64,000 nt of DNA from Winogradskyella psychrotolerans (lineage in GTDB: Bacteria; Bacteroidota; Bacteroidia; Flavobacteriales; Flavobacteriaceae). Positions within the stretch are counted from its first letter, which is position 1. The number at the start of each line of letters is the position of its first letter. The notes under the pieces are model-generated. The model had not been told where the DNA came from and made no database searches. It saw only the letters and a program-made list of their open reading frames with translations. The position numbers were made by a program, and so were the translations under genes. The stretch spans positions 122,413 to 186,412 of the forward strand of contig NZ_JAHKPS010000013.1 of NCBI RefSeq assembly GCF_018860565.1. Reading direction: 5' to 3'. Below are positions 28,067 to 35,823 of the stretch, in pieces.

Positions 28067-28639
28067 ATGCAACTTGTTTTCGCAACTAATAACTTAAATA
28101 AACTCAAAGAGGTTCAAAGTATGTTACCACAACACATTAAACTTTTAAGTTTAAAAGATATTGCTTGTGATGAAGATATCCCAGAAACCCAACCTACAAT
28201 TGAAGGTAATGCCATACAAAAAGCCGAATACCTAAAAAACCATTATGGTTACGATTGTTTTGCTGATGACACAGGTTTAGAAGTCCACGCTTTAAACGGT
28301 GAGCCAGGCGTATTTTCAGCACGTTATGCTGGTCCGCAACGCAATGCTGAAGATAACACTAAAAAATTACTTACAGAACTTAAACATAAAACCAACCGTA
28401 ATGCACAGTTTAAAACCGTCATAGCATTACATCTTAATGGCAAACTACATACGTTTACTGGAATTTGCAAAGGTATTATTACAACTCAAAAACATGGCGA
28501 TGGAGGTTTTGGATACGATCCCGTCTTTAAAGCCAATGGCTATGACAAAACATTTGCTGAAATTTCTTTGGAAGAAAAAAATAAAATAGGCCATCGAGGA
28601 AAGGCAGTTTCTAAACTGGTAGAGTTTTTAAAAAACTAA
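28067..28639 (+). CDS. rdgB: Non-canonical purine NTP pyrophosphatase (RdgB/HAM1)
   Basis: 190 residues. It removes dITP, ITP and XTP by hydrolysis to the monophosphates. Signatures are the N-terminal FATNNLNKLKEV, ETQPTIEGNAIQKAEY, CFADDTGLEVHALNGEPGVF (catalytic Asp) and GGFGYDPVF followed by FAEISLEEKNKIGHRGKAV. Full length; start MQLVFATNN is canonical. Confidence 0.97.
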   Translation: MQLVFATNNLNKLKEVQSMLPQHIKLLSLKDIACDEDIPETQPTIEGNAIQKAEYLKNHYGYDCFADDTGLEVHALNGEPGVFSARYAGPQRNAEDNTKKLLTELKHKTNRNAQFKTVIALHLNGKLHTFTGICKGIITTQKHGDGGFGYDPVFKANGYDKTFAEISLEEKNKIGHRGKAVSKLVEFLKN

Positions 28640-28756
28640 TACAAAACAACGGTTTATAAAGACCTTATCATTAATCATTATCGAGTACACTACCCCTTTT
28701 CAACCAAACTATTACCCTGAATTAAAACACATTACCAAACATAAAAACAACAAAAG

Positions 28757-28786
28757 TTGATTATCCAATTAATTGTTGTAGCTTTG
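28757..28786 (+). promoter_or_regulatory. Promoter of the DEAD-box helicase gene
   Basis: TTG (28757-28759), 19 bases, TAGCTTTG (28779-28786), matching the Bacteroidetes consensus. Transcription would start near 28793, giving a long leader of about 130 bases before the start at 28926. Confidence 0.75.
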
Positions 28787-28796
28787 CACCTTGCAA

Positions 28797-28909
28797 AAAA
28801 TCCATGATTGGATTTTGTATATTCCTCAGAGTGAGGATGTGTTACCTAGAAGTTTAAGTGTTTAGTATGTCGATTCGCTTCTTTTGTAACACCAAAAGAA
28901 CATAATCGA
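28797..28909 (+). promoter_or_regulatory. Structured 5' leader of the DEAD-box helicase mRNA
   Basis: Three stem-loops follow the predicted transcript start: AAAATCC/GGATTTT (28797-28803, 28810-28816), CCTCA-GAG-TGAGG (28824-28836), and a longer one with TTCTTTTG-TAACAC-CAAAAGAA (28879-28900) extended by TCGAT/ATCGA (28870-28874, 28905-28909). The last ends 16 bases before the start codon. Cold-shock RNA helicases are often controlled by such leaders; here it is inference. Confidence 0.5.
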
Positions 28910-28925
28910 ATACATATACTCAAGA

Positions 28926-30809
28926 ATGAGCACATTCCAAGAATTAGGTCTTAATGAAGACCTTCTCAAAGCTATTACAGACTTAGGTTTTGAAAAACCA
29001 AGTGAAGTACAAGCAAAAGCAATCCCTTTATTATTAGAAGAAGACAAAGACTTAGTTGCTTTGGCACAAACTGGTACAGGGAAAACCGCAGCTTTCGGAT
29101 TTCCGATGTTGCAAAAAATAGATATTGATAGTAGAACCACACAAGGTCTTATCTTATCTCCTACTCGTGAACTTTGTTTACAAATCACCAACGAACTTAA
29201 ACTTTACGGTAAATATTGCAAAGGCTTAAATGTAGTTGCTATTTATGGTGGATCTAGTATTTCTGATCAAGCAAGAGCCGTAAAACGTGGTGCACAAATT
29301 ATTGTGGCAACACCAGGTCGTATGAAAGACATGATTAGCCGTAGAATGGTTGATATTTCTAAAATACAATACAGCGTTTTAGATGAGGCTGATGAAATGT
29401 TAAACATGGGATTTAAGGAAGATATTACTGATATTCTCTCTCATACACCAGAAGACAAAAACACCTGGTTATTTTCTGCAACAATGCCAAAAGAAGTGGC
29501 AACCATTGCAAAGAAATTCATGTACAATCCTACAGAAATTACTGTAGGTAATAAAAATGAAAGCACAAGCAACGTAACGCACGAATACTATTTAGTAAAC
29601 GCTAGAGATCGTTACCAAGCTTTAAAACGTTTGGCAGATGCTAATCCAGATATTTTTTCTGTAATTTTCTGTCGTACAAAAAGAGATACACAAAAAGTAG
29701 CCGAAAACTTAATTGAAGATGGTTACTCTGCAGGTGCATTACACGGAGATTTAAGTCAGAACCAAAGAGATTTGGTCATGAAATCTTTTAGAAATCAACA
29801 AATACAGATGTTAGTTGCAACAGATGTTGCAGCACGTGGTATTGATGTCGATGATATAACACACGTTATTAATTATCAACTTCCTGATGAAATAGAAACC
29901 TATACACACCGATCTGGTAGAACTGGACGTGCTGGTAAAACAGGAGTGTCTATGGTTATTGTTTCTAAAAGTGAAGTGAGAAAGATAAAAAGTATAGAAC
30001 GTATTATTAAGAAAGATTTCGATAAAAAAGAAATTCCTTCTGGAAGTGATATTGTTGAAGTACAATTAATGTCTTTAGCGAATAAAATCCATACAACAGA
30101 AACAAATCATGAAATTGATAAGCATCTAGAAAGCATCAACGAACTATTCGCAGATACTGATAAAGATGAATTAATTAAGAAGTTTTTCTCTGTAGAATTT
30201 AACCGTTTCTTCAATTACTACCAAAAATCGAAAGATTTAGGTGTTGTAGAATCTCGTGGAAGCGATAGAGATGGCGGACGTGATTACGGCAAGCAATCTA
30301 ACGACTCTCGTTATTTTATTAACGTTGGTAGTAAAGATGGTTTTGACTGGATGAAATTGAAAGATTTCTTAAAAGAACAATTAGAATTAGGTCGTGACGA
30401 TGTCTTTAAAGTTGATGTTAAGGATAGCTTTTCTTTCTTTAATACCGAAAAAGCATTACAAGAAAAAGTCTTAGCCTTTTTTACAGATTTTAAACACGAA
30501 GGTCGTTTTGTTAATGTAGAAGTTAGTGAAGACAAAGGCAGAAGTCGTGGTGGCAGAAGCGGCGGAAGAGGTCGTGGTGGCAACGATAGACGTTCTGGCG
30601 GAAGTCGTAGACGTGACGATAAACCAAGAGGAGACAGACGTTCTTCTAGTGATAGACGTCCTTCTGGAGGAGATAGACGCAGCAGACGATCTGACGATAC
30701 AAGAAAAGACAGAGGAGATCGAAGTTTTAACGATTTTAAAGGAGACAGACGATCAGAATCTAGCGGATCTGTTTCAGACAGACCAAGACGTTCTAGACGA
30801 AGAGATTAA
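28926..30809 (+). CDS. DEAD-box ATP-dependent RNA helicase, CsdA/DeaD type
   Basis: 627 residues. Domains are a Q motif (FEKPSEVQAKAIP, about 20-32), Walker A AQTGTGKTAAF (about 44), PTRELC, DEAD (about 153), SAT (about 184), the helicase C domain with ARGID and HRSGRTGRAG (about 340), a DbpA-type RNA-binding domain (about 455-535; YFINVGSKDGF), and an Arg/Gly/Ser-rich disordered tail of about 85 residues. It should unwind RNA in ribosome assembly or mRNA decay, especially in the cold. The leader is long and structured. Confidence 0.95.
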   Translation: MSTFQELGLNEDLLKAITDLGFEKPSEVQAKAIPLLLEEDKDLVALAQTGTGKTAAFGFPMLQKIDIDSRTTQGLILSPTRELCLQITNELKLYGKYCKGLNVVAIYGGSSISDQARAVKRGAQIIVATPGRMKDMISRRMVDISKIQYSVLDEADEMLNMGFKEDITDILSHTPEDKNTWLFSATMPKEVATIAKKFMYNPTEITVGNKNESTSNVTHEYYLVNARDRYQALKRLADANPDIFSVIFCRTKRDTQKVAENLIEDGYSAGALHGDLSQNQRDLVMKSFRNQQIQMLVATDVAARGIDVDDITHVINYQLPDEIETYTHRSGRTGRAGKTGVSMVIVSKSEVRKIKSIERIIKKDFDKKEIPSGSDIVEVQLMSLANKIHTTETNHEIDKHLESINELFADTDKDELIKKFFSVEFNRFFNYYQKSKDLGVVESRGSDRDGGRDYGKQSNDSRYFINVGSKDGFDWMKLKDFLKEQLELGRDDVFKVDVKDSFSFFNTEKALQEKVLAFFTDFKHEGRFVNVEVSEDKGRSRGGRSGGRGRGGNDRRSGGSRRRDDKPRGDRRSSSDRRPSGGDRRSRRSDDTRKDRGDRSFNDFKGDRRSESSGSVSDRPRRSRRRD

Positions 30810-30829
30810 GTTGTCTAAATACAATAAAC

Positions 30830-30872
30830 TCAAACCAAAACTTAAAGCATTACTTTAGGTTTTGGTTTTTTT
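30830..30872 (+). terminator. Terminator of the DEAD-box helicase gene
   Basis: AAACCAAAACTTAAAG (30831-30846) pairs with CTTTAGGTTTTGGTTT (30853-30868) with one mismatch. A T run follows. Confidence 0.85.
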
Positions 30873-30987
30873 TATGATAAATTACAAATCAACAACCAAC
30901 TTCTAAAAAGTTAATATTAAGTCAAAAATAAATGTGTAATATGTTAAATCCGTTTAGTTTATTACCTTTACTGCGTAACACAAGTAC

Positions 30988-31788
30988 ATGCGCCATTTAT
31001 TAATTCTATTTTTATGCTTAACTACAGTTAATAGCTATAGTCAAGACAGCACAGCCACAACAACGCCTACTAAAGTAAAAGGTACAATTGTTAGTGCCTC
31101 TACAGAACTACCTTTAAGCGAAGCAAATATTGTAAACATCAATCAAGTTATAGGAACTGCAACAAACGATGATGGAGTATTTGAAATAAAAGCAAAAGTT
31201 AACGATACATTACATTTATCTTATTTAGGTTATAAATCTATTAAAGTTAGAGTTACCAATGACTGGTTAAAATTTGGAGACACCAAAATCCAAATGACAG
31301 AACTTGCTTTAGCGTTAGAAGAAGTTACTGTAAAGCAACTTGAATTAACAGGTTACTTAGTGGTAGATATGAAACAAGTTCCTGTAACCTCTAATAATCG
31401 TTATCGTATTTCTGGTTTACCTGGCCAAGGTTACGAAGCTGGCAAACCTAATATTGCAACCAAAGTTTTAGGTGCTATTTTTAATCCTGCAGATTTCTTA
31501 TACAATATGTTTGGCCGAAAGCCTAATGAGATGCATAAGCTAAAGAAAATGAAGGAGAATGATGAGATTAGAAACCAATTAGCAAAGCGCTTTGACAGAG
31601 AAATGCTACTTGTTTTATTACAAGTGACTAAATTCGATTTAGACGAAATAGTGAACCAATGTAATTACTCTAAAGATTTTATAAACACAGCTAATGATCT
31701 TCAAATTTTAGATGCCATTAGTGAATGTTATGAAGAATACAAAGTAATTAAACGTAGTAAAGATCGTTCAAGTGCTAAGAAAAACTAA
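30988..31788 (+). CDS. Carboxypeptidase-like regulatory-domain protein
   Basis: 266 residues. A signal peptide (1-18, ending VNSYSQ) is followed by a CarboxypepD_reg-like domain (about 28-112; VKGTIVSASTELPLSEANI and LHLSYLGYKSIKV), the module found at the N-terminus of SusC-type receptors but here standing alone. The C-terminal half is helical and charged (LKKMKENDEIRNQLAKRFD) with no barrel. It may lie in the periplasm. Unknown role; single gene. Confidence 0.85.
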   Translation: MRHLLILFLCLTTVNSYSQDSTATTTPTKVKGTIVSASTELPLSEANIVNINQVIGTATNDDGVFEIKAKVNDTLHLSYLGYKSIKVRVTNDWLKFGDTKIQMTELALALEEVTVKQLELTGYLVVDMKQVPVTSNNRYRISGLPGQGYEAGKPNIATKVLGAIFNPADFLYNMFGRKPNEMHKLKKMKENDEIRNQLAKRFDREMLLVLLQVTKFDLDEIVNQCNYSKDFINTANDLQILDAISECYEEYKVIKRSKDRSSAKKN

Positions 31789-31940
31789 ATTTTAAGCACT
31801 CATTTTATACCCTTATCACCTATTTAAAACGCTTATTAAGCCGAATCACAAAGGCTTACACTCAATTAATTTACTCTACTGCTTAGCAATAACAAACTCG
31901 CTTCCATTAATACTAGCGCATAACAAATGTAGTTCTAGAC

Positions 31941-32600
31941 CTAGGATTTCTTGGCATAAAACCGCTCAACAATAGCATCATAATCCTTAATCGTTTTCTT
32001 AATCCAATCAAAACGTTTTTCTACAATTTCGTCTTCAGTCAATTGCCAATCTATTTCAGATTTTCGCAATTGTGCTGTAACATGCTGAAGTATTATCGCT
32101 GCCGAAACTGAAATATTTAAACTTTCGGTAAAACCAACCATCGGAATTTTAAGAAAACAATCGGCTTGATTAATTACTTGCTGAGATAAACCTTCGGTTT
32201 CCCTTCCAAAGAAAAAACAAGACTTCTTTTTAATATCAAAATCTATTAACTCGCAATCGTCAATATGTGGAGTTGTTGCCACAATCTGATAGCCATTTGC
32301 CTTTAAATCTTTTATACAATCTGTAGTAGAAGTATACCGATTAAGGTCTACCCATTTTTGAGCCCCCATTGCTATTTCGCGATCTATACTTTTAGAATTA
32401 ACTTCTTCTACAATATTTAATTCCTGTATCCCAAACACATCACACGATCGCATTACAGCACTTGTATTATGCAATTGATACACATCTTCTGTTGCAACAG
32501 TAAAATGTTTGGTGCGAAATGGTAATACTTTTTTAAAACGTTCACTTCTATTTTCGGTTAAAAACGTTTCTAAGTATTCTAAAAGTTTTAAGTCTTGCAT
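31941..32600 (-). CDS. trmH: tRNA (guanosine-2'-O-)-methyltransferase, TrmH type
   Basis: 219 residues. A SPOUT-class methyltransferase with motif 1 (HNTSAVMRSCDVFGI, about 43-57), motif 2 (CFFFGRETEGLSQ) and motif 3 (LNISVSAAIILQHV). It probably makes Gm18 in tRNA. The C-terminal helical tail (DWIKKTIKDYDAIVERF) fits TrmH rather than the shorter TrmL. A minus-strand -7-like box (CAAAAATA at 32605-32612) lies only five bases upstream of the start, so the message may be nearly leaderless. Confidence 0.9.
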   Translation of the reverse strand: MQDLKLLEYLETFLTENRSERFKKVLPFRTKHFTVATEDVYQLHNTSAVMRSCDVFGIQELNIVEEVNSKSIDREIAMGAQKWVDLNRYTSTTDCIKDLKANGYQIVATTPHIDDCELIDFDIKKKSCFFFGRETEGLSQQVINQADCFLKIPMVGFTESLNISVSAAIILQHVTAQLRKSEIDWQLTEDEIVEKRFDWIKKTIKDYDAIVERFYAKKS

Positions 32601-32751
32601 AATTCAAAAATAGGAAAATGAAATTAAAACCTAACAGTCATTTAAACGAATGACAACACAACCTCTAGCTGCACTATTGCAAAAACTTAAAAACAAACAA
32701 ATTGCCTAGGCCTAGGTCTTAACAATAATAGAAAACTTGTATTTTTATATA

Positions 32752-33426
32752 ATGAAACATATTGTAGTATTAACAGGAGCAGGAATAAGTGCCGAAAGCG
32801 GTATAAAAACTTTTAGAGATGCAGATGGCCTTTGGGAAGGACATGATGTTATGGAAGTGGCTTCACCTGAAGGCTTTACACGCAACCCAGAATTAGTTCT
32901 TACCTTCTACAACCAAAGACGACAACAATTAAAAGAAGTAAAGCCTAACCAAGCACATAACGATTTAGTTACCCTTGAAAACGATTACAAAGTCACCATA
33001 ATTACCCAAAATGTAGACGACTTGCATGAACGTGCCGGCAGTACTAATGTTGTTCACCTTCATGGAGAATTACGAAAAGTAAGAAGTACAGGAAATCCAA
33101 ATGATATCAGAGAATGTACAGAAGACATTAATCTTGGAGATATGTGCGATAAAGGATATCAATTACGTCCGCATATCGTCTGGTTTGGTGAAGCAGTTCC
33201 CGAGATTGAAACTGCTATTAATATATGCTATACCGCAGATATTCTTATCATTATTGGCACAAGCATGCAAGTTTATCCTGCTGCAAGCCTAATAGATTAT
33301 GTACAACCAAACACTACAATTTATTACATTGACCCAAAACCAGCCATAACAAATAATAGCAGAGTTACTGTCATTGCCAAATCTGCAACCGAAGGAACAA
33401 AAGAACTCATAGAGCTTTTAAAGTAA
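32752..33426 (+). CDS. cobB: NAD-dependent protein deacylase, class III sirtuin
   Basis: 224 residues from start MKHIVVLTGAGISAESG; a Met five residues upstream is unlikely. The sirtuin core is present: GAGISAESGIKTFRD, TQNVDDLHERAG, the catalytic His in VHLHGEL, PHIVWFGE, and IGTSMQVYPA. The Tyr and Arg of YNQR (about residue 55) match the YxxR of SIRT5-like desuccinylases. The zinc-binding module is reduced: only two Cys (ECTED, DMCDKG) instead of the four of zinc-binding sirtuins. It removes acyl groups from lysines using NAD. Confidence 0.93.
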   Translation: MKHIVVLTGAGISAESGIKTFRDADGLWEGHDVMEVASPEGFTRNPELVLTFYNQRRQQLKEVKPNQAHNDLVTLENDYKVTIITQNVDDLHERAGSTNVVHLHGELRKVRSTGNPNDIRECTEDINLGDMCDKGYQLRPHIVWFGEAVPEIETAINICYTADILIIIGTSMQVYPAASLIDYVQPNTTIYYIDPKPAITNNSRVTVIAKSATEGTKELIELLK

Positions 33427-33522
33427 ATAAAAGTTTTTACCTAAAACTTCACTTCTAGATTAATGATATAAGTTGTTATTAAACGTACAATAATCTATGA
33501 GTAATTCTATAGCCAAACCAAA

Positions 33523-33544
33523 AAACATACTAACTAGTATTTTT
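33523..33544. promoter_or_regulatory. Candidate TetR operator upstream of tetR
   Basis: AAACATAC (33523-33530), 6 bases, GTATTTTT (33537-33544): an inverted repeat with 7 of 8 matches. It sits just before the -7-like box TATATTTG (33549-33556) and 16 bases before the tetR start. Its layout is the same as that of the site at 34169-34190. Confidence 0.6.
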
Positions 33545-33560
33545 TATATATATTTGTGTT

Positions 33561-34163
33561 ATGGAACAAAAACAAAAATCCGAACTCACCAAACAAGTAA
33601 TTCTTAACGAGTCTTTTAAATTGTTCTATAGAAACGGGTTTAAAACGACTAGTATTGACAAGATTATGAAAGCAACTAATCTTACCAAAGGTGCTTTCTA
33701 CTATCATTATAAAAACAAAAAAGAACTCGGTGTAGAAGTTATTAGTTCTAAAATACAAAAGCGAGTTTATGACGGTATGATTACGCCATTGTATCAGGAT
33801 GGAAATGCTTTAGAAATTTTAGAAGATACATTTTCAAGACGATTAAAATCATTTTCATTGTTTGATAAGCAGCACGGCTGCCCAATGAATAACTTTATTA
33901 ATGAAATTGCAGATGAAGAAGAAGCTTATCAAATCGCTTTAAAGCGAATTATTGAAGAATGGAAGGCTGCTTTAATTCATTTAATAGAAAGAGGAAAAAA
34001 GGAAAACACAATCAATAAAAAATACGCAAACAATGCTATTGCTATTTATTTAATCAGTGCTTTTGAAGGCATCAGAGGTATTAGAAAATTATATAATGAT
34101 GATGATATTTTAGACGATTATATTTTGGGACTACAACTATATATCGACCAATTAAAAGCTTAA
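33561..34163 (+). CDS. TetR/AcrR-family transcriptional regulator
   Basis: 200 residues. The N-terminal TetR helix-turn-helix (about 8-58) has FYRNGFKTTSIDKIMKATNL and TKGAFYYHYKNKKELG, a textbook recognition helix. The C-terminal ligand-binding half is helical with a conserved-looking CPMNNFINEIADEEEAYQIA. The gene is first in a row with a Tat-exported HAD hydrolase, an SDR and a lipoprotein. A matching palindrome stands before both it and the HAD gene, so it probably represses itself and those genes. The inducer is unknown. Confidence 0.92.
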   Translation: MEQKQKSELTKQVILNESFKLFYRNGFKTTSIDKIMKATNLTKGAFYYHYKNKKELGVEVISSKIQKRVYDGMITPLYQDGNALEILEDTFSRRLKSFSLFDKQHGCPMNNFINEIADEEEAYQIALKRIIEEWKAALIHLIERGKKENTINKKYANNAIAIYLISAFEGIRGIRKLYNDDDILDDYILGLQLYIDQLKA

Positions 34164-34168
34164 TTACC

Positions 34169-34190
34169 AAACATACCATATAGTATGTTT
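34169..34190. promoter_or_regulatory. Candidate TetR operator upstream of the HAD gene
   Basis: A perfect inverted repeat AAACATAC (34169-34176), CATATA, GTATGTTT (34183-34190), in the gap between tetR and the HAD gene (start 34203). A near-consensus -7 box, TATGTTTA (34184-34191), lies inside the right arm, so binding would block an internal promoter. Confidence 0.65.
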
Positions 34191-34202
34191 ATAACAAAAA
34201 AA

Positions 34203-35006
34203 ATGACCACAAACAACAGAAGAAATTTTATTAAAAAATCTGCAATTTTAGGTTTAGCAGGAGCCACCATTCCACAATTTGGGTTTTCGGCCAATACTGA
34301 AGATCAAAATGTAACACCCCAAAATTTAACTCGCCCAAAAGTCTTATTCTTTGACGTCAATGAAACATTACTAGACCTTACGGCAATGAAAGAAAGTGTA
34401 GGTAAGGTTTTAGGTAATAGAAGTGATTTATTACCATTATGGTTTACTACTATGCTACAATATTCATTAGTTGAAACAGTAGGAAGACAATATAATGACT
34501 TTGGAATTGTGGGTGCAGCAGCTTTACAAATGGTTGCAGCAAACCATGGCATTACAATTTCTGAAGGCGATGCAAGAGAAGCTATATTAGGACCAATACG
34601 CTCACTGCCTGCACACCCTGAAGTCAAACAAGCTTTAGGTGAATTAAAGCGTGCCGGTTATAAATTAGTATCGTTTACAAACTCTTCTAATAAAGGTGTA
34701 GAAACACAATTTAAAAATTCTGGATTATTAGATTATTTTGAAGAACGCTTAAGCATTGAAGCCATGGGCAAATTTAAACCGCATTCTGATGCTTACGATT
34801 GGGCTGCTCGAAAAATGAAAATTAAACCAAGCGAATGTTTATTAGTTGCAGCTCATGGATGGGATATTGCAGGTGCCATTTGGGCTGGATGGAGAGGTGC
34901 TTTTGTTAGCAGACCAGGTGCACAATTATATCCTTTAGCACCAACACCAGAAATTAACGAACCAAATTTAAAATTAATAGCGGAACAATTAATCACTCTA
35001 AAATAA
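34203..35006 (+). CDS. Haloacid dehalogenase type II with Tat signal
   Basis: 267 residues from start MTTNNRRNFIKKSAILGLAG; a Met at 34185 lies inside the operator and adds six residues. The N-terminus is a Tat signal (twin Arg, then a hydrophobic stretch, cut near FGFSA). The HAD motifs follow: FFDVNETLLD (nucleophile Asp), SFTNSSNKG (motif II), KFKPHSDAY (Lys) and VAAHGWDIAGA (motif IV). The order and the DVNETL form fit L-2-haloacid dehalogenase types, which release halide from haloacids; the real substrate is uncertain. The SDR gene follows 7 bases later. Confidence 0.88.
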   Translation: MTTNNRRNFIKKSAILGLAGATIPQFGFSANTEDQNVTPQNLTRPKVLFFDVNETLLDLTAMKESVGKVLGNRSDLLPLWFTTMLQYSLVETVGRQYNDFGIVGAAALQMVAANHGITISEGDAREAILGPIRSLPAHPEVKQALGELKRAGYKLVSFTNSSNKGVETQFKNSGLLDYFEERLSIEAMGKFKPHSDAYDWAARKMKIKPSECLLVAAHGWDIAGAIWAGWRGAFVSRPGAQLYPLAPTPEINEPNLKLIAEQLITLK

Positions 35007-35013
35007 AACAACA

Positions 35014-35748
35014 ATGACCCTAGAAAATAAAGTTATCATCGTGACAGGTGCTTCAAGAGGCATCGGTAAAGAGATTGCTATTCAATTAGCAAAAAATGGT
35101 GCTAAAGTTGTTGTAAATTATTCCAATAGCTCTAAAGAAGCTAAAGAAACGGTAGATACAATCACCAAAAATAACGGATCAGCAATCGCAATTAAAGCCG
35201 ATGTTAGCCGTAAAATAGATGTCACAGAATTATTTGATAAAACCATTTCAACTTATGGCAAAGTAGATGTATTAGTAAATAATGCTGGTGTTATGATTTC
35301 AAAACAATTAAAAGATAACACAGAAGACGATTTTTCAAAACAGTTTGATATTAATGTAAAAGGAATCTTTAATACTTTACAAGAAGCATATCACAAGTTA
35401 TCAGACAACGGAAATATCATTAATATTTCTTCAAGTACAGTAAAACTAATGTTTCCTACTTACGCATTGTATTCAGCTTCAAAAGCTGCTGTTGAACAAA
35501 TGACACGTGTCTTTTCTAAAGAAATTGGCAGAGGAATATCTGTAAATGCTCTTGCGCCTGGCGCTACTGAAACAGAACTTTTTATGAAAGGTAAATCTCA
35601 AGAATTTATTGACAAACTTAGTAATATGAATGCCTTTAACAGACTTGCACAGCCTTTAGACATAGCAAAAGTTGTCTTATTTTTAGCTAGTGACGATTCT
35701 AAATGGATCTCTGGTCAAGTTATTGGTGCCAATGGTGCATTGGTGTAA
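35014..35748 (+). CDS. SDR-family oxidoreductase
   Basis: 244 residues of the classical SDR type. It has the NAD(P)-binding TGASRGIGKE (about 9-18), NNAGVMI (about 88), a catalytic Ser in NIINISSSTVK, and YSASKAA (Tyr and Lys). The Asn-Tyr-Ser after the second strand (VVVNYSNSSKEAK) points to NADP preference. It resembles 3-oxoacyl reductase-like dehydrogenases, but the substrate cannot be given. It starts 7 bases after the HAD gene and belongs to the TetR-linked group. Confidence 0.92.
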   Translation: MTLENKVIIVTGASRGIGKEIAIQLAKNGAKVVVNYSNSSKEAKETVDTITKNNGSAIAIKADVSRKIDVTELFDKTISTYGKVDVLVNNAGVMISKQLKDNTEDDFSKQFDINVKGIFNTLQEAYHKLSDNGNIINISSSTVKLMFPTYALYSASKAAVEQMTRVFSKEIGRGISVNALAPGATETELFMKGKSQEFIDKLSNMNAFNRLAQPLDIAKVVLFLASDDSKWISGQVIGANGALV

Positions 35749-35823
35749 TATTTAAAAGCTTTAACAAATTTACAATCCCTTAAAATACTTTATTAAAACA
35801 ACCACTAGAACAAAACATACCTA

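Noticed and set aside
30526-30858. 110-residue frame overlapping the Arg/Gly-rich tail of the DEAD-box helicase
   Set aside because: It is a shifted reading of the repetitive GGAAG/GATAGACG tail sequence; the low-complexity Val/Glu/Asp composition has no independent support.
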